Of a stretch of DNA of 64,000 nt, positions 53,439-62,304 are shown piece after piece. How positions within the stretch are numbered: the stretch's first letter is position 1; the number at the start of each line of letters is the position of its first letter. Origin of the DNA: SIG480 sp045539475. Its GTDB lineage: Bacteria; Bacillota; Clostridia; Oscillospirales; JAAYXM01. Location: NCBI GenBank assembly GCA_045539475.1, contig JAZQFJ010000053.1:124001-188000 (forward strand), written 5' to 3'. The translations under genes and the position numbers were made by a program. A model generated the notes under the pieces. It was not told the DNA's origin and did no database searches. It worked only from the letters and a program-made list of their open reading frames with translations.

Positions 53439-53933
53439 GTTGAAACAAAGCAGTATGATGAGCTTCTTGCCATGACCGAAAAATACGGTGAGCTTTTAGA
53501 CGAAACAAAGGTAAAGAGGTATTGCGAAAACGCTGTGCTTGATGCAGTTTTTTCTTCGTATCTCGGCAGAGCAGAAAACAGCGGGATTAGGGTTACAACG
53601 TCTATCCGCTTCCCGGAGGAAATACCGGTAAGTGATATTGAGCTTGCAACGGTATTTGCAAACGCGATTGAGAACGCAATACACGCCTGCGAGAAAATCC
53701 CCGCACAAAACCGATGGATTGATATTAAGGTTATATTCAAGCCGAAATTTATGTTTCAGATCGCAAACAGCTATGACGGCAATGCAGAGCTTGACGAAAA
53801 CGGAATCCCTGTTACCCGTGAGGAAGGTCACGGCTTCGGTACACGATCAATCGTAGCTTTTTGTGAAAAGCATAATTCGTATTACAACTTTGAGGAAAAA
53901 GAGGATAGCTTTGTACTGCAGATAGATTTTTAG
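53439..53933 (+). pseudogene. C-terminal remnant of a GHKL sensor histidine kinase
   Basis: About 165 residues match the C-terminal half of AgrC-like sensor kinases. ENAVLDAVFSSYLGRAENSG is the conserved helix, FANAIENAIHACEKI is the N-box, and GHGFGTRSIVAFCEKHNSYY is the ATP-lid end. The membrane part and the phospho-acceptor His are absent. The frame upstream is antisense of the S-layer remnant, so the gene is cut at about 53439. No response regulator follows. Confidence 0.85.
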
Positions 53934-53970
53934 AACCTAAAATAAAAAGGCGGTTTTGCTATTCAAAACA

Positions 53971-53999
53971 TTGAATCAGATACGGATTTATGATATACT
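53971..53999 (+). promoter_or_regulatory. promoter for the ABM-domain gene
   Basis: TTGAAT (53971-53976) and TATACT (53994-53999) with a 17-base spacer. Confidence 0.7.
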
Positions 54000-54037
54000 G
54001 TATAATAATATAAAAAAGAAAAGGTTTGGTGATTATT

Positions 54038-54325
54038 ATGTATTCTATTTATGTTGTTTACAAAACTATCCCCGGTCATCGTGCGGATTTCATCCGTGAG
54101 CTTAATGAGAGCGGAGTTGCCACGGCAGTTCGTGCAGAGAACGGCTGCATTCGTTATGACTATTATCTCTCCGAAAAGGACGACAATGAAATTCTTCTCA
54201 TTGAAGAGTGGGAGACAAAGGAGCATCAGCAGATTCACGTTACCCAGCCGCATATCGCAACCCTCAAGGCTCTCAAACAAAAGCACGTTGTCGACACCCG
54301 CCTCGGCGAATTTGAGCTGAAGTAA
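54038..54325 (+). CDS. Antibiotic biosynthesis monooxygenase (ABM)-domain protein
   Basis: A 95-residue dimeric ferredoxin-like barrel of the ABM/YgiN group: MYSIYVVYKTIPGHRADFIR, CIRYDYYLSEKDDNEILLIE and EEWETKEHQQIH. Family members include quinol monooxygenases and small stress proteins; the substrate is unknown. AAAAGG is 13 bases before the ATG, so the GTG at 54029 is a possible alternative start. It is followed after two bases by a lipoprotein gene. Confidence 0.82.
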   Translation: MYSIYVVYKTIPGHRADFIRELNESGVATAVRAENGCIRYDYYLSEKDDNEILLIEEWETKEHQQIHVTQPHIATLKALKQKHVVDTRLGEFELK

Positions 54326-54327
54326 CC

Positions 54328-54945
54328 GTGAAAAAGCTTTTGACTGTTTTTGCATTACTCGTATTGTGCTGTGGGCTTTTTCTTTGTTGTGTGCAAACAA
54401 AGGAAGATCCGCACCTTGATGAGCTGCAAATAGAAGCGCTTCGTGAAAGATATCCGGTGTACACACAGGACCCTCCGACTGTTGATACGTATCCGGTTCC
54501 GTTTGAAAAGCTGTGCAAACGCATAGATACCTTTGCCTATGTGGAGATAACGGGCGAGATACAGTATTATTCTAAGTACATCTCTATGGGAGATGCTGCG
54601 TGGGATGCGAAAAACGGCAGTGCGAGTAGCTTTTATGAATATCCCGCTGTTGTCATAGATGATACGGAAAAACTGTTTGAGCAAGGTGAGGAAATCACGA
54701 TTGCCTCAAATATGATGTTTTACGGTTATAAGCCGGAGCTTTCGCCGGGTATGAAAGTGGTTTTTGCGGCAACGGGTGAGTGGCACAAACCGAAACAGTA
54801 CGGATTTAGCAAAATAGGCACATATTACATAACCGAGGACGGATTTGCGCTTTCTGCATTTGATGAAAAGCTTTATCAAATGAAAAAGCCACTGTCGGGC
54901 GTTACGCTAAAAACACTTATGCGCGAGCTTGCAAAGCTGAAGTAA
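54328..54945 (+). CDS. Hypothetical lipoprotein
   Basis: A 205-residue protein of unknown function. The N-terminus KKLLTVFALLVLCCGLFLCC is a lipoprotein signal ending in a Cys pair. The mature part is mostly beta strand with a central acidic stretch, and no catalytic motif is seen. It starts at GTG two bases after the ABM gene, so it is translationally linked. A long hairpin terminates it. Confidence 0.75.
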   Translation: MKKLLTVFALLVLCCGLFLCCVQTKEDPHLDELQIEALRERYPVYTQDPPTVDTYPVPFEKLCKRIDTFAYVEITGEIQYYSKYISMGDAAWDAKNGSASSFYEYPAVVIDDTEKLFEQGEEITIASNMMFYGYKPELSPGMKVVFAATGEWHKPKQYGFSKIGTYYITEDGFALSAFDEKLYQMKKPLSGVTLKTLMRELAKLK

Positions 54946-54967
54946 GGTTGATTACAAATAAAAGCGA

Positions 54968-55017
54968 AAAGCGCGTATTTTAATAAGTAGATTTTCACTT
55001 ATTAAGATACGCGCTTT
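54968..55017 (+). terminator. terminator after the lipoprotein gene
   Basis: A 21-base stem (54968-54988 with 54997-55017) contains one mismatch; AT-rich sequence follows. Confidence 0.75.
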
Positions 55018-55054
55018 ATATTGTACGATAGTTTTATTTTTGTTGGAATTTTGC

Positions 55055-55083
55055 TTGAAGAAAGGGAGAGAGGTTGCTAAAAT
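55055..55083 (+). promoter_or_regulatory. promoter for GH20 paralogue B
   Basis: TTGAAG (55055-55060) and TAAAAT (55078-55083) are 17 bases apart, with a TGC extended -10. Confidence 0.6.
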
Positions 55084-55106
55084 AGACATAAATGGAGGTA
55101 AAAAAG

Positions 55107-56879
55107 ATGAATTTAAGAAATATGGTATCAGATGTTTTGGAATTTAAATTTGATATGGAAATATCGGAATGTGAGCATGGAGGAGTATACGTAAAATACG
55201 ATGAAAAAAAAGCAACTGTCGGTGGATGCTCCCTCCCGGCAAAGGCACGAGCTTATACGCTTCTTGCAAAAGGTATTTCCGAAGGAAAGAAAAACTTTGA
55301 ATTTTCATCGCAGGCTGCTTTTGATACGATAGGCGTAATGCTTGATATGTCGCGCGGTGGAGTAATGAAAGTAGATTCTGTAAAAAAATATCTTAAGTAT
55401 ATGGCGGTTCACGGTATGAATATGCTTATGCTATATACAGAGGATACTTATGAAGTGAAAAAGTATCCGTATCTTGGATATCAGCGCGGCAGATATACTG
55501 CAGAAGAGCTTCGCGAGGTGGATGATTTTGCTGCATCTCTCGGTATAGAAGTGATCCCGTGCATACAGACACTCGGACATATGGAACAGTTTCTCCGCTA
55601 TTCTGTAAATGAGGATATTGCAGACAACGCTACCGTTCTTCTTGTGGGTGAAGAAAAAACGTATGAATTTATCGAGGAATGCATAAAGACTTTGCGCGGC
55701 ATCTTCCGAACAAACCGCATCCATATCGGCTGTGACGAAACACGCGGTCTCGGTACAGGGGCATATCTCAAAAAGAACGGACTGAGAAGCCAAATGGATA
55801 TTTTCAGTGAGCACGTTGCGCGCGTTAAGGAAATTTGCGATAAATACGGATATCAGCCTATGATGTGGAGCGATATGTATTTTGCATATTCCGGAACCAA
55901 CCTGAAAGAAACATATGATAATAGCGTAACTATTCCGCAAAGTGTTATAGATAATCTTCCGCAGATAGATATGGTTTTCTGGGATTATTATCATACAAAC
56001 AGCTTTTTTTATAAAGACAATATTGAAAAGCATAACAAATTCAACCGCAGAATAGTTTTTGGCGGAGGTATATGGACATGGGATGGATTTGTTCCGAACT
56101 ATCGCCATACTTACGATACAATGAAGCCTGCACTTACTGAATGTCTTTCGGGCAACATTCGTGAGGTAATCGCTACAGTCTGGTCAAATGATGGGTGCGA
56201 GACAAGCCATATGCTGTCAATTCCGGCACTTTCTGTTTTTTCCGAATACTGCTGGCTTGGTAAAGACTGCACGGAAGACGATATATGGGCAATGTCCGGA
56301 TTTATCACAGGTATGACACGTGAGCTTGCCCACGCTGTAAGCGATTTCTTCTTCCGTGACGAAACAGACCTGCGTGCAGCAAAATTTGCGCTTTGGGGCG
56401 ATCCGCTTATAAGCCTTCTTTGTTACGGCTATGATTTCAAAAAAGGGGTGGAAATCTTAAAAGAAGGCCTTGATGTTATCGAAAAGTATGAAAACATAGA
56501 TTATTTTAAGGCGGTTTTTAAAGCATCAATTTTAAAATGCATTATGCATGAGGAACTCTATAATGCATATAAAAAGGGCAACCGTGCATTGCTTTCGGAA
56601 TATGCCGAAGTGAAAATACCGGAGACAATATCAGCTCTTGAGAAGCTTTACGAGCTTCACTATAGCAGCTGGCACCGCGACTACAAAACGCACGGTTTTG
56701 AGCGCCTTATGCACCGTTATGCCGGAGCACTTGAGCGCTTACGCTATGCCGGTAAGGTAATAAAGCGTTATCTCAACGGTGAAATTCCGGTGATAGAGGA
56801 ATTTGAGTATGAACGTATATACGGTGTAAGAACAAAGTGGCTTACTACTGATGATATAATGTATACCCGCGCGCATTGA
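55107..56879 (+). CDS. GH20 exo-beta-N-acetylhexosaminidase, paralogue B
   Basis: A 590-residue cytoplasmic enzyme, closely matching paralogue A (same length, catalytic Asp210-Glu211 in HIGCDET, same MLDMSRGGVM barrel start). The two agree in most of the barrel and differ most in the N-terminal 75 residues and the last 130. It has its own promoter and GGAGGT seven bases before the ATG. Base use is more AT-rich than in paralogue A, hinting that the copies are not a recent tandem duplication. It lies upstream of the AraC/GH2 pair. Confidence 0.9.
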   Translation: MNLRNMVSDVLEFKFDMEISECEHGGVYVKYDEKKATVGGCSLPAKARAYTLLAKGISEGKKNFEFSSQAAFDTIGVMLDMSRGGVMKVDSVKKYLKYMAVHGMNMLMLYTEDTYEVKKYPYLGYQRGRYTAEELREVDDFAASLGIEVIPCIQTLGHMEQFLRYSVNEDIADNATVLLVGEEKTYEFIEECIKTLRGIFRTNRIHIGCDETRGLGTGAYLKKNGLRSQMDIFSEHVARVKEICDKYGYQPMMWSDMYFAYSGTNLKETYDNSVTIPQSVIDNLPQIDMVFWDYYHTNSFFYKDNIEKHNKFNRRIVFGGGIWTWDGFVPNYRHTYDTMKPALTECLSGNIREVIATVWSNDGCETSHMLSIPALSVFSEYCWLGKDCTEDDIWAMSGFITGMTRELAHAVSDFFFRDETDLRAAKFALWGDPLISLLCYGYDFKKGVEILKEGLDVIEKYENIDYFKAVFKASILKCIMHEELYNAYKKGNRALLSEYAEVKIPETISALEKLYELHYSSWHRDYKTHGFERLMHRYAGALERLRYAGKVIKRYLNGEIPVIEEFEYERIYGVRTKWLTTDDIMYTRAH

Positions 56880-56921
56880 GCTTGGCAATATTCAGTTCTT
56901 GCTTTGAAAAAGAGGTATAGC

Positions 56922-56964
56922 ATAATGAACTACGGAGAGCCTTTAGCTCTCCGTAGTTCATTAT
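56922..56964. terminator. bidirectional terminator between GH20 B and araC-type gene
   Basis: A perfect 19-base stem (56922-56940 with 56946-56964) around a CTTTA loop. It overlaps the stop codon of the minus-strand regulator gene. Confidence 0.8.
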
Positions 56965-57806
56965 ATCTCATCTGAGACACGTTGCTGAAATTTCAGCGGT
57001 GTCATAAGAGTATATTCGCAAAAGATTTTTATAAAATAGCTTACTCCCGAATACCCGCATAGATTTGCGACATTATTGACAGAGTACCCTTGCCGCAAAA
57101 GCACCTTTGCGGCTTCGATCCTTGTCAGTGTAAGAAAGCGCCCGACTGTCATGCCTACATATTCCTTAAAATCATTAACCAACTTTGTGCGGCTGACAAA
57201 GAACTTTGCCGATAAATGTTCAAGCGTTATATCCTCGGAATAGTGATGCTGGATATATTGAACGATTTTACCTATGTATGTATCGGCAAGGTAGTCTTCT
57301 CTTCTCGGGGATTTGAGAGCTTCTTCAGCGGCAATCAGCATCATCTCCGCCGTCAAAAGTCTGTATTCAAGAGCTGCTGTATCGCTTGCCTTATCCTTCT
57401 TATACCGACTGAGCAAGGCTTGCATTATAGGGAGAATCCGGTTGTATGTTTCATTGCTTATCCGATATATTCCACAGTGTGACATAACAGGAGAAAACTG
57501 CATCAGGTGTTCAGGTAAAAATCTGGGCAAGAGACTTGGGCGAAAGCAAATCTGGTGCCGCTCGTATTGTTCATCCTGATTGATAAAGGGGTTGTGCAGC
57601 TCATATGCGCGTGAGAAAATAATTGCTTTTTCGTTTACCCGATCAACGAATTTATTTGAAGTATAGGTTATATCACCGGAGCCTATCAAAGAAAACTCGT
57701 GATAATCGTGAGCGTGAAGCACACGATAGTCCGATTTAAAACCTACGCCGCGATAATAATCGATATGGAAATCGGATTGGAGCTTGCCAAAAAATTGTTC
57801 TGCCAT
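56961..57806 (-). CDS. AraC-family transcriptional regulator
   Basis: A 281-residue regulator. The N-terminal half (about 15-150) looks like a cupin sensor domain (VLHAHDYHEFSLIGSGDITY), typical of carbohydrate-responsive AraC proteins. The C-terminal 100 residues hold two helix-turn-helix motifs: HLSAKFFVSRTKLVNDFKEY and YSVNNVANLCGYSGVSYFIK. It is divergent from the GH2 gene with overlapping promoters, so it very likely controls that gene and itself. AGGTGA is about six bases before ATG 57806. Confidence 0.9.
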   Translation of the reverse strand: MAEQFFGKLQSDFHIDYYRGVGFKSDYRVLHAHDYHEFSLIGSGDITYTSNKFVDRVNEKAIIFSRAYELHNPFINQDEQYERHQICFRPSLLPRFLPEHLMQFSPVMSHCGIYRISNETYNRILPIMQALLSRYKKDKASDTAALEYRLLTAEMMLIAAEEALKSPRREDYLADTYIGKIVQYIQHHYSEDITLEHLSAKFFVSRTKLVNDFKEYVGMTVGRFLTLTRIEAAKVLLRQGYSVNNVANLCGYSGVSYFIKIFCEYTLMTPLKFQQRVSDEI

Positions 57807-57853
57807 AACAATCACCTAAATGTACTTTTGCGATATTTTTGCAAAATAATTGC

Positions 57854-57882
57854 TTGTTTATGCTCGATAATAATTATATAAT
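57854..57882 (+). promoter_or_regulatory. promoter for the GH2 gene
   Basis: TTGTTT (57854-57859) and TATAAT (57877-57882), 17-base spacer. Its -10 overlaps the -10 of the opposite promoter. Confidence 0.75.
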
Positions 57883-57901
57883 GCTATCATAAGCTTGTCA
57901 A
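57873..57901 (-). promoter_or_regulatory. promoter for the AraC-family gene
   Basis: On the minus strand TTGACA (57901-57896) and TATAAT (57878-57873), both perfect with a 17-base spacer. Confidence 0.85.
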
Positions 57902-57921
57902 TAGTCTAAGGAGAAAATTTA

Positions 57922-59601
57922 ATGCATCGCGTGTTTGAAAACAATAAAAAAAGAAAGAGGATAAGTCTTGACGGTATATGGCGTTTCGCAGCTTACGACG
58001 GAGATTTTTCCTGCGGTATACCTGATGCCGATAAAATCTGTGTTCCGTCTTGCTGGAACTGCACGCCGAAATACTTTTCGTATGAGGGCGTTGCGTGGTA
58101 TGAAACGGAAATATATGCAGAGAGCGAAAATATAAGAATAATTTTTGAAGCCGTGCAAAACGAATGTGAGATATATCTCGACGGAAAAAAGATAGGTTAT
58201 CATTATGGGGGCTTTACTGAGTTCAATATAGATGCCTTCGGCATTTCTAAAGACATGCATAAGCTTTGCGTAAGGGTGGATAACACCCATAACGATGCAG
58301 ATACCATTCCTCTTGCAAAGTGTGACTGGTTCCACTACGGCGGAATTGCAAGAAGTGTGTATATGCTTTCGCTTGATAATGATTACATAGATTCATTTAC
58401 CGTGAAATACGACCTTACTGATGATCTTAAATCTGCTGTTCTGAATGTCGAAGCGAAAGTTTACTCGTTTGAGGAAAAAGAAACAAAGGTAAGCTTCATA
58501 CTTGACGGTGAAGTTCTTGCAGAAAAAAAGATCAGCAAAAAAGGTGAAGTGAAGGTTGAGTTTTCGGATATAAAGGTTGATGGTATCCGTTTGTGGGATA
58601 TAGGTCGCGGAGAACTTTATACCGCAACCATCGAAACTGATTCTGACAGCGTTTCGGAGAATATTGGTTTCAGGAAAATTGAAACGCGCGGACGTGAAAT
58701 TTATCTAAACAACCGCCCGATAAAGCTTCGCGGAATAAACCGACATGATGAACATCCGGATTGGGGATTTTCAATACCACCTGCGCTGGTTAAACGCGAT
58801 ATTGACCTCATCCTGGATATGGGATGCAATGCAATTCGTGGTTCACATTATCCGAATTCACGCTTTGTTCTTGATTATTGCGATGAAAAAGGTATTCTCT
58901 TCTGGGAGGAGATACCGTTGTGGCAGGCTAACCAGAATGCAGAGATACTTGCAAATTCCAAGATAGCTGAGCGTGGCATTCGGATGCTTTATGAAATGGT
59001 ACAGCGTGATATCCACCATCCATGTATTGTCATATGGGGGTTACATAACGAGATTAACACAACATGCAGGGAAGGATACGAGCTTACAAAACACTACAGA
59101 GCGGCTGTCGAAGCACTCGATGAATCGCGCCTTATCACGTTTGCAACCTCTTTCCCGTTTGATGATATCTGCCTACCTCTTAGCGATGTGGCATGCGTAA
59201 ACGCATATCTTGGTTGGTACGATGGAAAAACATCGGATTGGAAGGAGTTTACGGAAAAGGTTCGCGAAAAGCTTGAGCGCGAGAGGCTGGATATTCCCTT
59301 TGTTATGTCCGAATTCGGAGCGGGCGCCATTTACGGAACTCATTCGTTTGACAAGCAGATATGGTCAGAGGAATTCCAGGCAGAATATCTTTCCGAGACG
59401 CTTGGCTATTTTACGGGAAATAACGACATTGCAGGTACATACATCTGGCAGTTTAGCGATGTGCGCTCATCAAAGCCACTTGAGCTTCTTCGCCCGCGAA
59501 ACTTTAACAACAAAGGTGTTCTCAACGAATACCGTCACCCGAAACTGGCATATTCCGCAGTATCGCGAATTTATCGCGAAAAAGCGGTTGGCAATAAATA
59601 A
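57922..59601 (+). CDS. Glycoside hydrolase family 2, beta-glucuronidase type
   Basis: A 559-residue cytoplasmic enzyme. A sugar-binding jelly-roll (about 1-150) and an Ig-like domain (about 155-250) lead to the TIM barrel. The acid/base Glu377 is in WGLHNEIN and the nucleophile Glu464 in MSEFGAGAIYG. A beta-glucuronidase hallmark, the N-x-K pair that binds the carboxylate, appears as Asn529-Lys531 (NFNNKG). This favours glucuronidase over galactosidase, although it was judged by eye. AAGGAG is about ten bases before the ATG. Confidence 0.88.
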   Translation: MHRVFENNKKRKRISLDGIWRFAAYDGDFSCGIPDADKICVPSCWNCTPKYFSYEGVAWYETEIYAESENIRIIFEAVQNECEIYLDGKKIGYHYGGFTEFNIDAFGISKDMHKLCVRVDNTHNDADTIPLAKCDWFHYGGIARSVYMLSLDNDYIDSFTVKYDLTDDLKSAVLNVEAKVYSFEEKETKVSFILDGEVLAEKKISKKGEVKVEFSDIKVDGIRLWDIGRGELYTATIETDSDSVSENIGFRKIETRGREIYLNNRPIKLRGINRHDEHPDWGFSIPPALVKRDIDLILDMGCNAIRGSHYPNSRFVLDYCDEKGILFWEEIPLWQANQNAEILANSKIAERGIRMLYEMVQRDIHHPCIVIWGLHNEINTTCREGYELTKHYRAAVEALDESRLITFATSFPFDDICLPLSDVACVNAYLGWYDGKTSDWKEFTEKVREKLERERLDIPFVMSEFGAGAIYGTHSFDKQIWSEEFQAEYLSETLGYFTGNNDIAGTYIWQFSDVRSSKPLELLRPRNFNNKGVLNEYRHPKLAYSAVSRIYREKAVGNK

Positions 59602-59625
59602 AACTATATTCTGGAGGAGAAAAAC

Positions 59626-62241
59626 ATGAAAAAAGTATTATCATTTATTCTGGCGCTGTGCATAATCATGACACTTGTGCCGACAACCTTCGCGGTGGCG
59701 TCAGGTCATTCTATTGTGTATAGCTTCGGTAATGATTATACAACACAGCAGGGAACGCATTCAAGTGGAGATGCGCTCTCAACCTATACTTATGAAAAAA
59801 CAAATGATCACTTCGCCTACTATTCAACCAATGTTCAGTCTGCACTTGCGGATAATAAATTTCAGGGATATTATTTGCAACTTCTTGCTGAAAACAGATC
59901 GATAATTGACGGAAGCGCCAATGGTGTAGGTTCGTGGTATGCATTTGAACTTAATGTTCCTGCGGGGACGTATTCAACTGAGATTGTATATGGAATGCGA
60001 AACAGCGGTGCGGTGGAAGAAATATACTTTTTAGATTCTACGGAAATGAGCGATGTTGAAAACAACTTCACGACTCAAAACCTCCTTGCAGAAATCAACA
60101 TTAACGGAAGTAACACCAATTGGAACACACAAGCAGTAAACAATGAGCTTGTTGTACCGACATCCGGAAAATATTATCTCATTATCCGTGCAAAAGATGT
60201 AACAAACGGCAGATACATGTCCATACGCCAACTCAGAGCAACAACGCGAACAAATACAACCGAAGTTCCTTATGTGGTAAAGTCTTCCGTCAGTGAAATT
60301 GCGGTCGGTAAAACAGCGAACATTTCGACAACTGTAAAAACTTCATATTTCGATTCAAGTAGCGCATATGTTGCAAAATCATACACCAACGCAACTGATG
60401 ACATAACTTTTGCTTACTCCTCAAATAACACTTCTTTTGCAACGGTTTCAGATATGGGTGTTGTTACCGGTGTAAACCCGGGCAAGGCCGAAATTACAGT
60501 ATCGGCAACCTTAAACGGAGTGACCGTTACCGATACCATCCCTGTTGAAGTAACGATGGCAAATCCGTCGGGGGTAAATATTAAAAACTATTTTCCGGAC
60601 TGGAAATGGGAAGTTGATGAGTACTATTATAATTATGATTTGAAAAAAATAGATTATTCTGCAACAGACGGCTTCTGGCGCTATCATTCAAAGGCCGAGG
60701 GTTGGGAACCCGAACTTCCCGGATTTCGTACCAATAAAGGTGCGGTGACAGTGCACCATACCGATGCCGGACAGTGGTATGCGCTGGCTTTCAAAGTTCC
60801 GGTAAAAGGAGAATATAAAGGAATCTTATCTTATGGCGAGATAAAAGAAAATGTAGCTACTGATAGATTTGCAACTTTGGCAGATGTATATTTGCTTGAT
60901 GAAGAAGAAATAAAAAATGTTTCAAACAATCTTATTCCTGAGAATGTTATAGTTGAAAATCTGAATTTTACAGGAGAAAAAGACAATGCTGAAAAAACAA
61001 AAGATATCGGTGTTGTTGAATTTGAAAAAGCCGGAGAATATTACTTAATCGTAAATTCTAAAAAGTTGGGATATTCAATGATATACGATCTCTCCCTCAA
61101 CGGCGGCACGGGCACTGCATATATGGGTGCAACTGCAAAGGCTGATAAAACTGCGCTCACAGTAGGTGAAACGGCAACAATCACTGCCACCGGCTATATG
61201 TCTGACCGCACGACGGTGGGAACAGTTTCCAATTGGGAATCCTCCGACACATCCGTTGCAACAGTAGAAAACAGAACGGTAAAAGCTGTCAGCGCGGGAA
61301 CAGCCACAATTACTGCCAATGTAACTTACAATGAAGCTGTAACTCCGGTAAGCATATCGCTTACAGTGTCGGATGTTAAGGTGGAAAATGGCGTAACAAT
61401 AGCGGTTGATTATGAGGGCGAAGGCAAAAACATAACCGTTGACAGCACTACATATAAGCTTGGAGACACAGTAACGATAACGGCAAATACACCGTCAGGC
61501 AAGGTTTTCCGCGGCTGGGTTCGCGGAAGCGCAGAGAACGGTCGCCTTGTATCAACCGATGAGGCATACACCTTCAAAGCGCTGACTAACATCTACCTTA
61601 CTGCTGTCTATACCGATGCGGCTTCGGAAGAATACTACGCATGGAATGGTGCGTTCCTCGGCATAACAAAGCCTGCGGAAGGAACGGAACCGGTTGTCCT
61701 CGGATATAGCTTTAAAGAATGGGCAGAGCATGTTATGTCAGAAAACCTTACCCGCTTTGTCGCTCATTATGAGCAAGCGTCCGCAACATATGATGTTACA
61801 TATAACGGAGATGTAACTCCGTATAAGTATGACGACGAAGTTGTTCTTAATTCCGATGAAGAGGTTTACTGGTATCGTGACGGCAAGCTTGTTGATTACG
61901 GGAAAGAATATAAGTTCAACGTATGGGATAAAACCGTTGTTACCACTTCCGGAACAGGAAATAACGGCGCCAAGATAATGCTTGATAAAGTGGTAAAAAA
62001 TACAGCTACACAAGAAAAATCATATATGATAGAATATGATAAGGGAGATAAGACGATCCTTGAGGTTGGCATTCTCTTTGGCGAAAATGCAGTGCCGACA
62101 GTTGAAAACTGTAACGAGAAGATGAGCTCGCAGAGAAACGAGGCTCACGGACAGTTCAGTGCAGCATCTGAGTATACTTATGCCCGCGGATATCTTATCT
62201 ATAACGATAACGGAACATACAGAGTAATATACGCAGATTAA
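59626..62241 (+). CDS. Large secreted protein with Ig-like (Big_2) domains and repeated module
   Basis: An 871-residue exported protein. A signal peptide (1-26) is followed by a divergent copy of a repeated module (about 28-205), a Big_2-like domain (about 217-310), a full module (about 314-497) and a second Big_2 domain (about 503-583). InlB-type repeats follow (about 588-790, FRGWVRGSAENGRLV), and then a C-terminal domain. The module has FFRYHSK-like, FRTNKGAVTVHHTD, WYALAFKVPVKGEY and AGEYYLIV blocks. No sortase or S-layer anchor is visible, so it may be released or held by the InlB-like part. It is 24 bases after the GH2 gene and probably in its operon. A glycan-binding role is inference. 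Confidence 0.85.
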   Translation: MKKVLSFILALCIIMTLVPTTFAVASGHSIVYSFGNDYTTQQGTHSSGDALSTYTYEKTNDHFAYYSTNVQSALADNKFQGYYLQLLAENRSIIDGSANGVGSWYAFELNVPAGTYSTEIVYGMRNSGAVEEIYFLDSTEMSDVENNFTTQNLLAEININGSNTNWNTQAVNNELVVPTSGKYYLIIRAKDVTNGRYMSIRQLRATTRTNTTEVPYVVKSSVSEIAVGKTANISTTVKTSYFDSSSAYVAKSYTNATDDITFAYSSNNTSFATVSDMGVVTGVNPGKAEITVSATLNGVTVTDTIPVEVTMANPSGVNIKNYFPDWKWEVDEYYYNYDLKKIDYSATDGFWRYHSKAEGWEPELPGFRTNKGAVTVHHTDAGQWYALAFKVPVKGEYKGILSYGEIKENVATDRFATLADVYLLDEEEIKNVSNNLIPENVIVENLNFTGEKDNAEKTKDIGVVEFEKAGEYYLIVNSKKLGYSMIYDLSLNGGTGTAYMGATAKADKTALTVGETATITATGYMSDRTTVGTVSNWESSDTSVATVENRTVKAVSAGTATITANVTYNEAVTPVSISLTVSDVKVENGVTIAVDYEGEGKNITVDSTTYKLGDTVTITANTPSGKVFRGWVRGSAENGRLVSTDEAYTFKALTNIYLTAVYTDAASEEYYAWNGAFLGITKPAEGTEPVVLGYSFKEWAEHVMSENLTRFVAHYEQASATYDVTYNGDVTPYKYDDEVVLNSDEEVYWYRDGKLVDYGKEYKFNVWDKTVVTTSGTGNNGAKIMLDKVVKNTATQEKSYMIEYDKGDKTILEVGILFGENAVPTVENCNEKMSSQRNEAHGQFSAASEYTYARGYLIYNDNGTYRVIYAD

Positions 62242-62304
62242 ATTAAATGCGCGGGGCAGGGGAGAAAATCCGTGCTCCGCGCGTCGCAAAAAGGAGAGGT
62301 GAAA

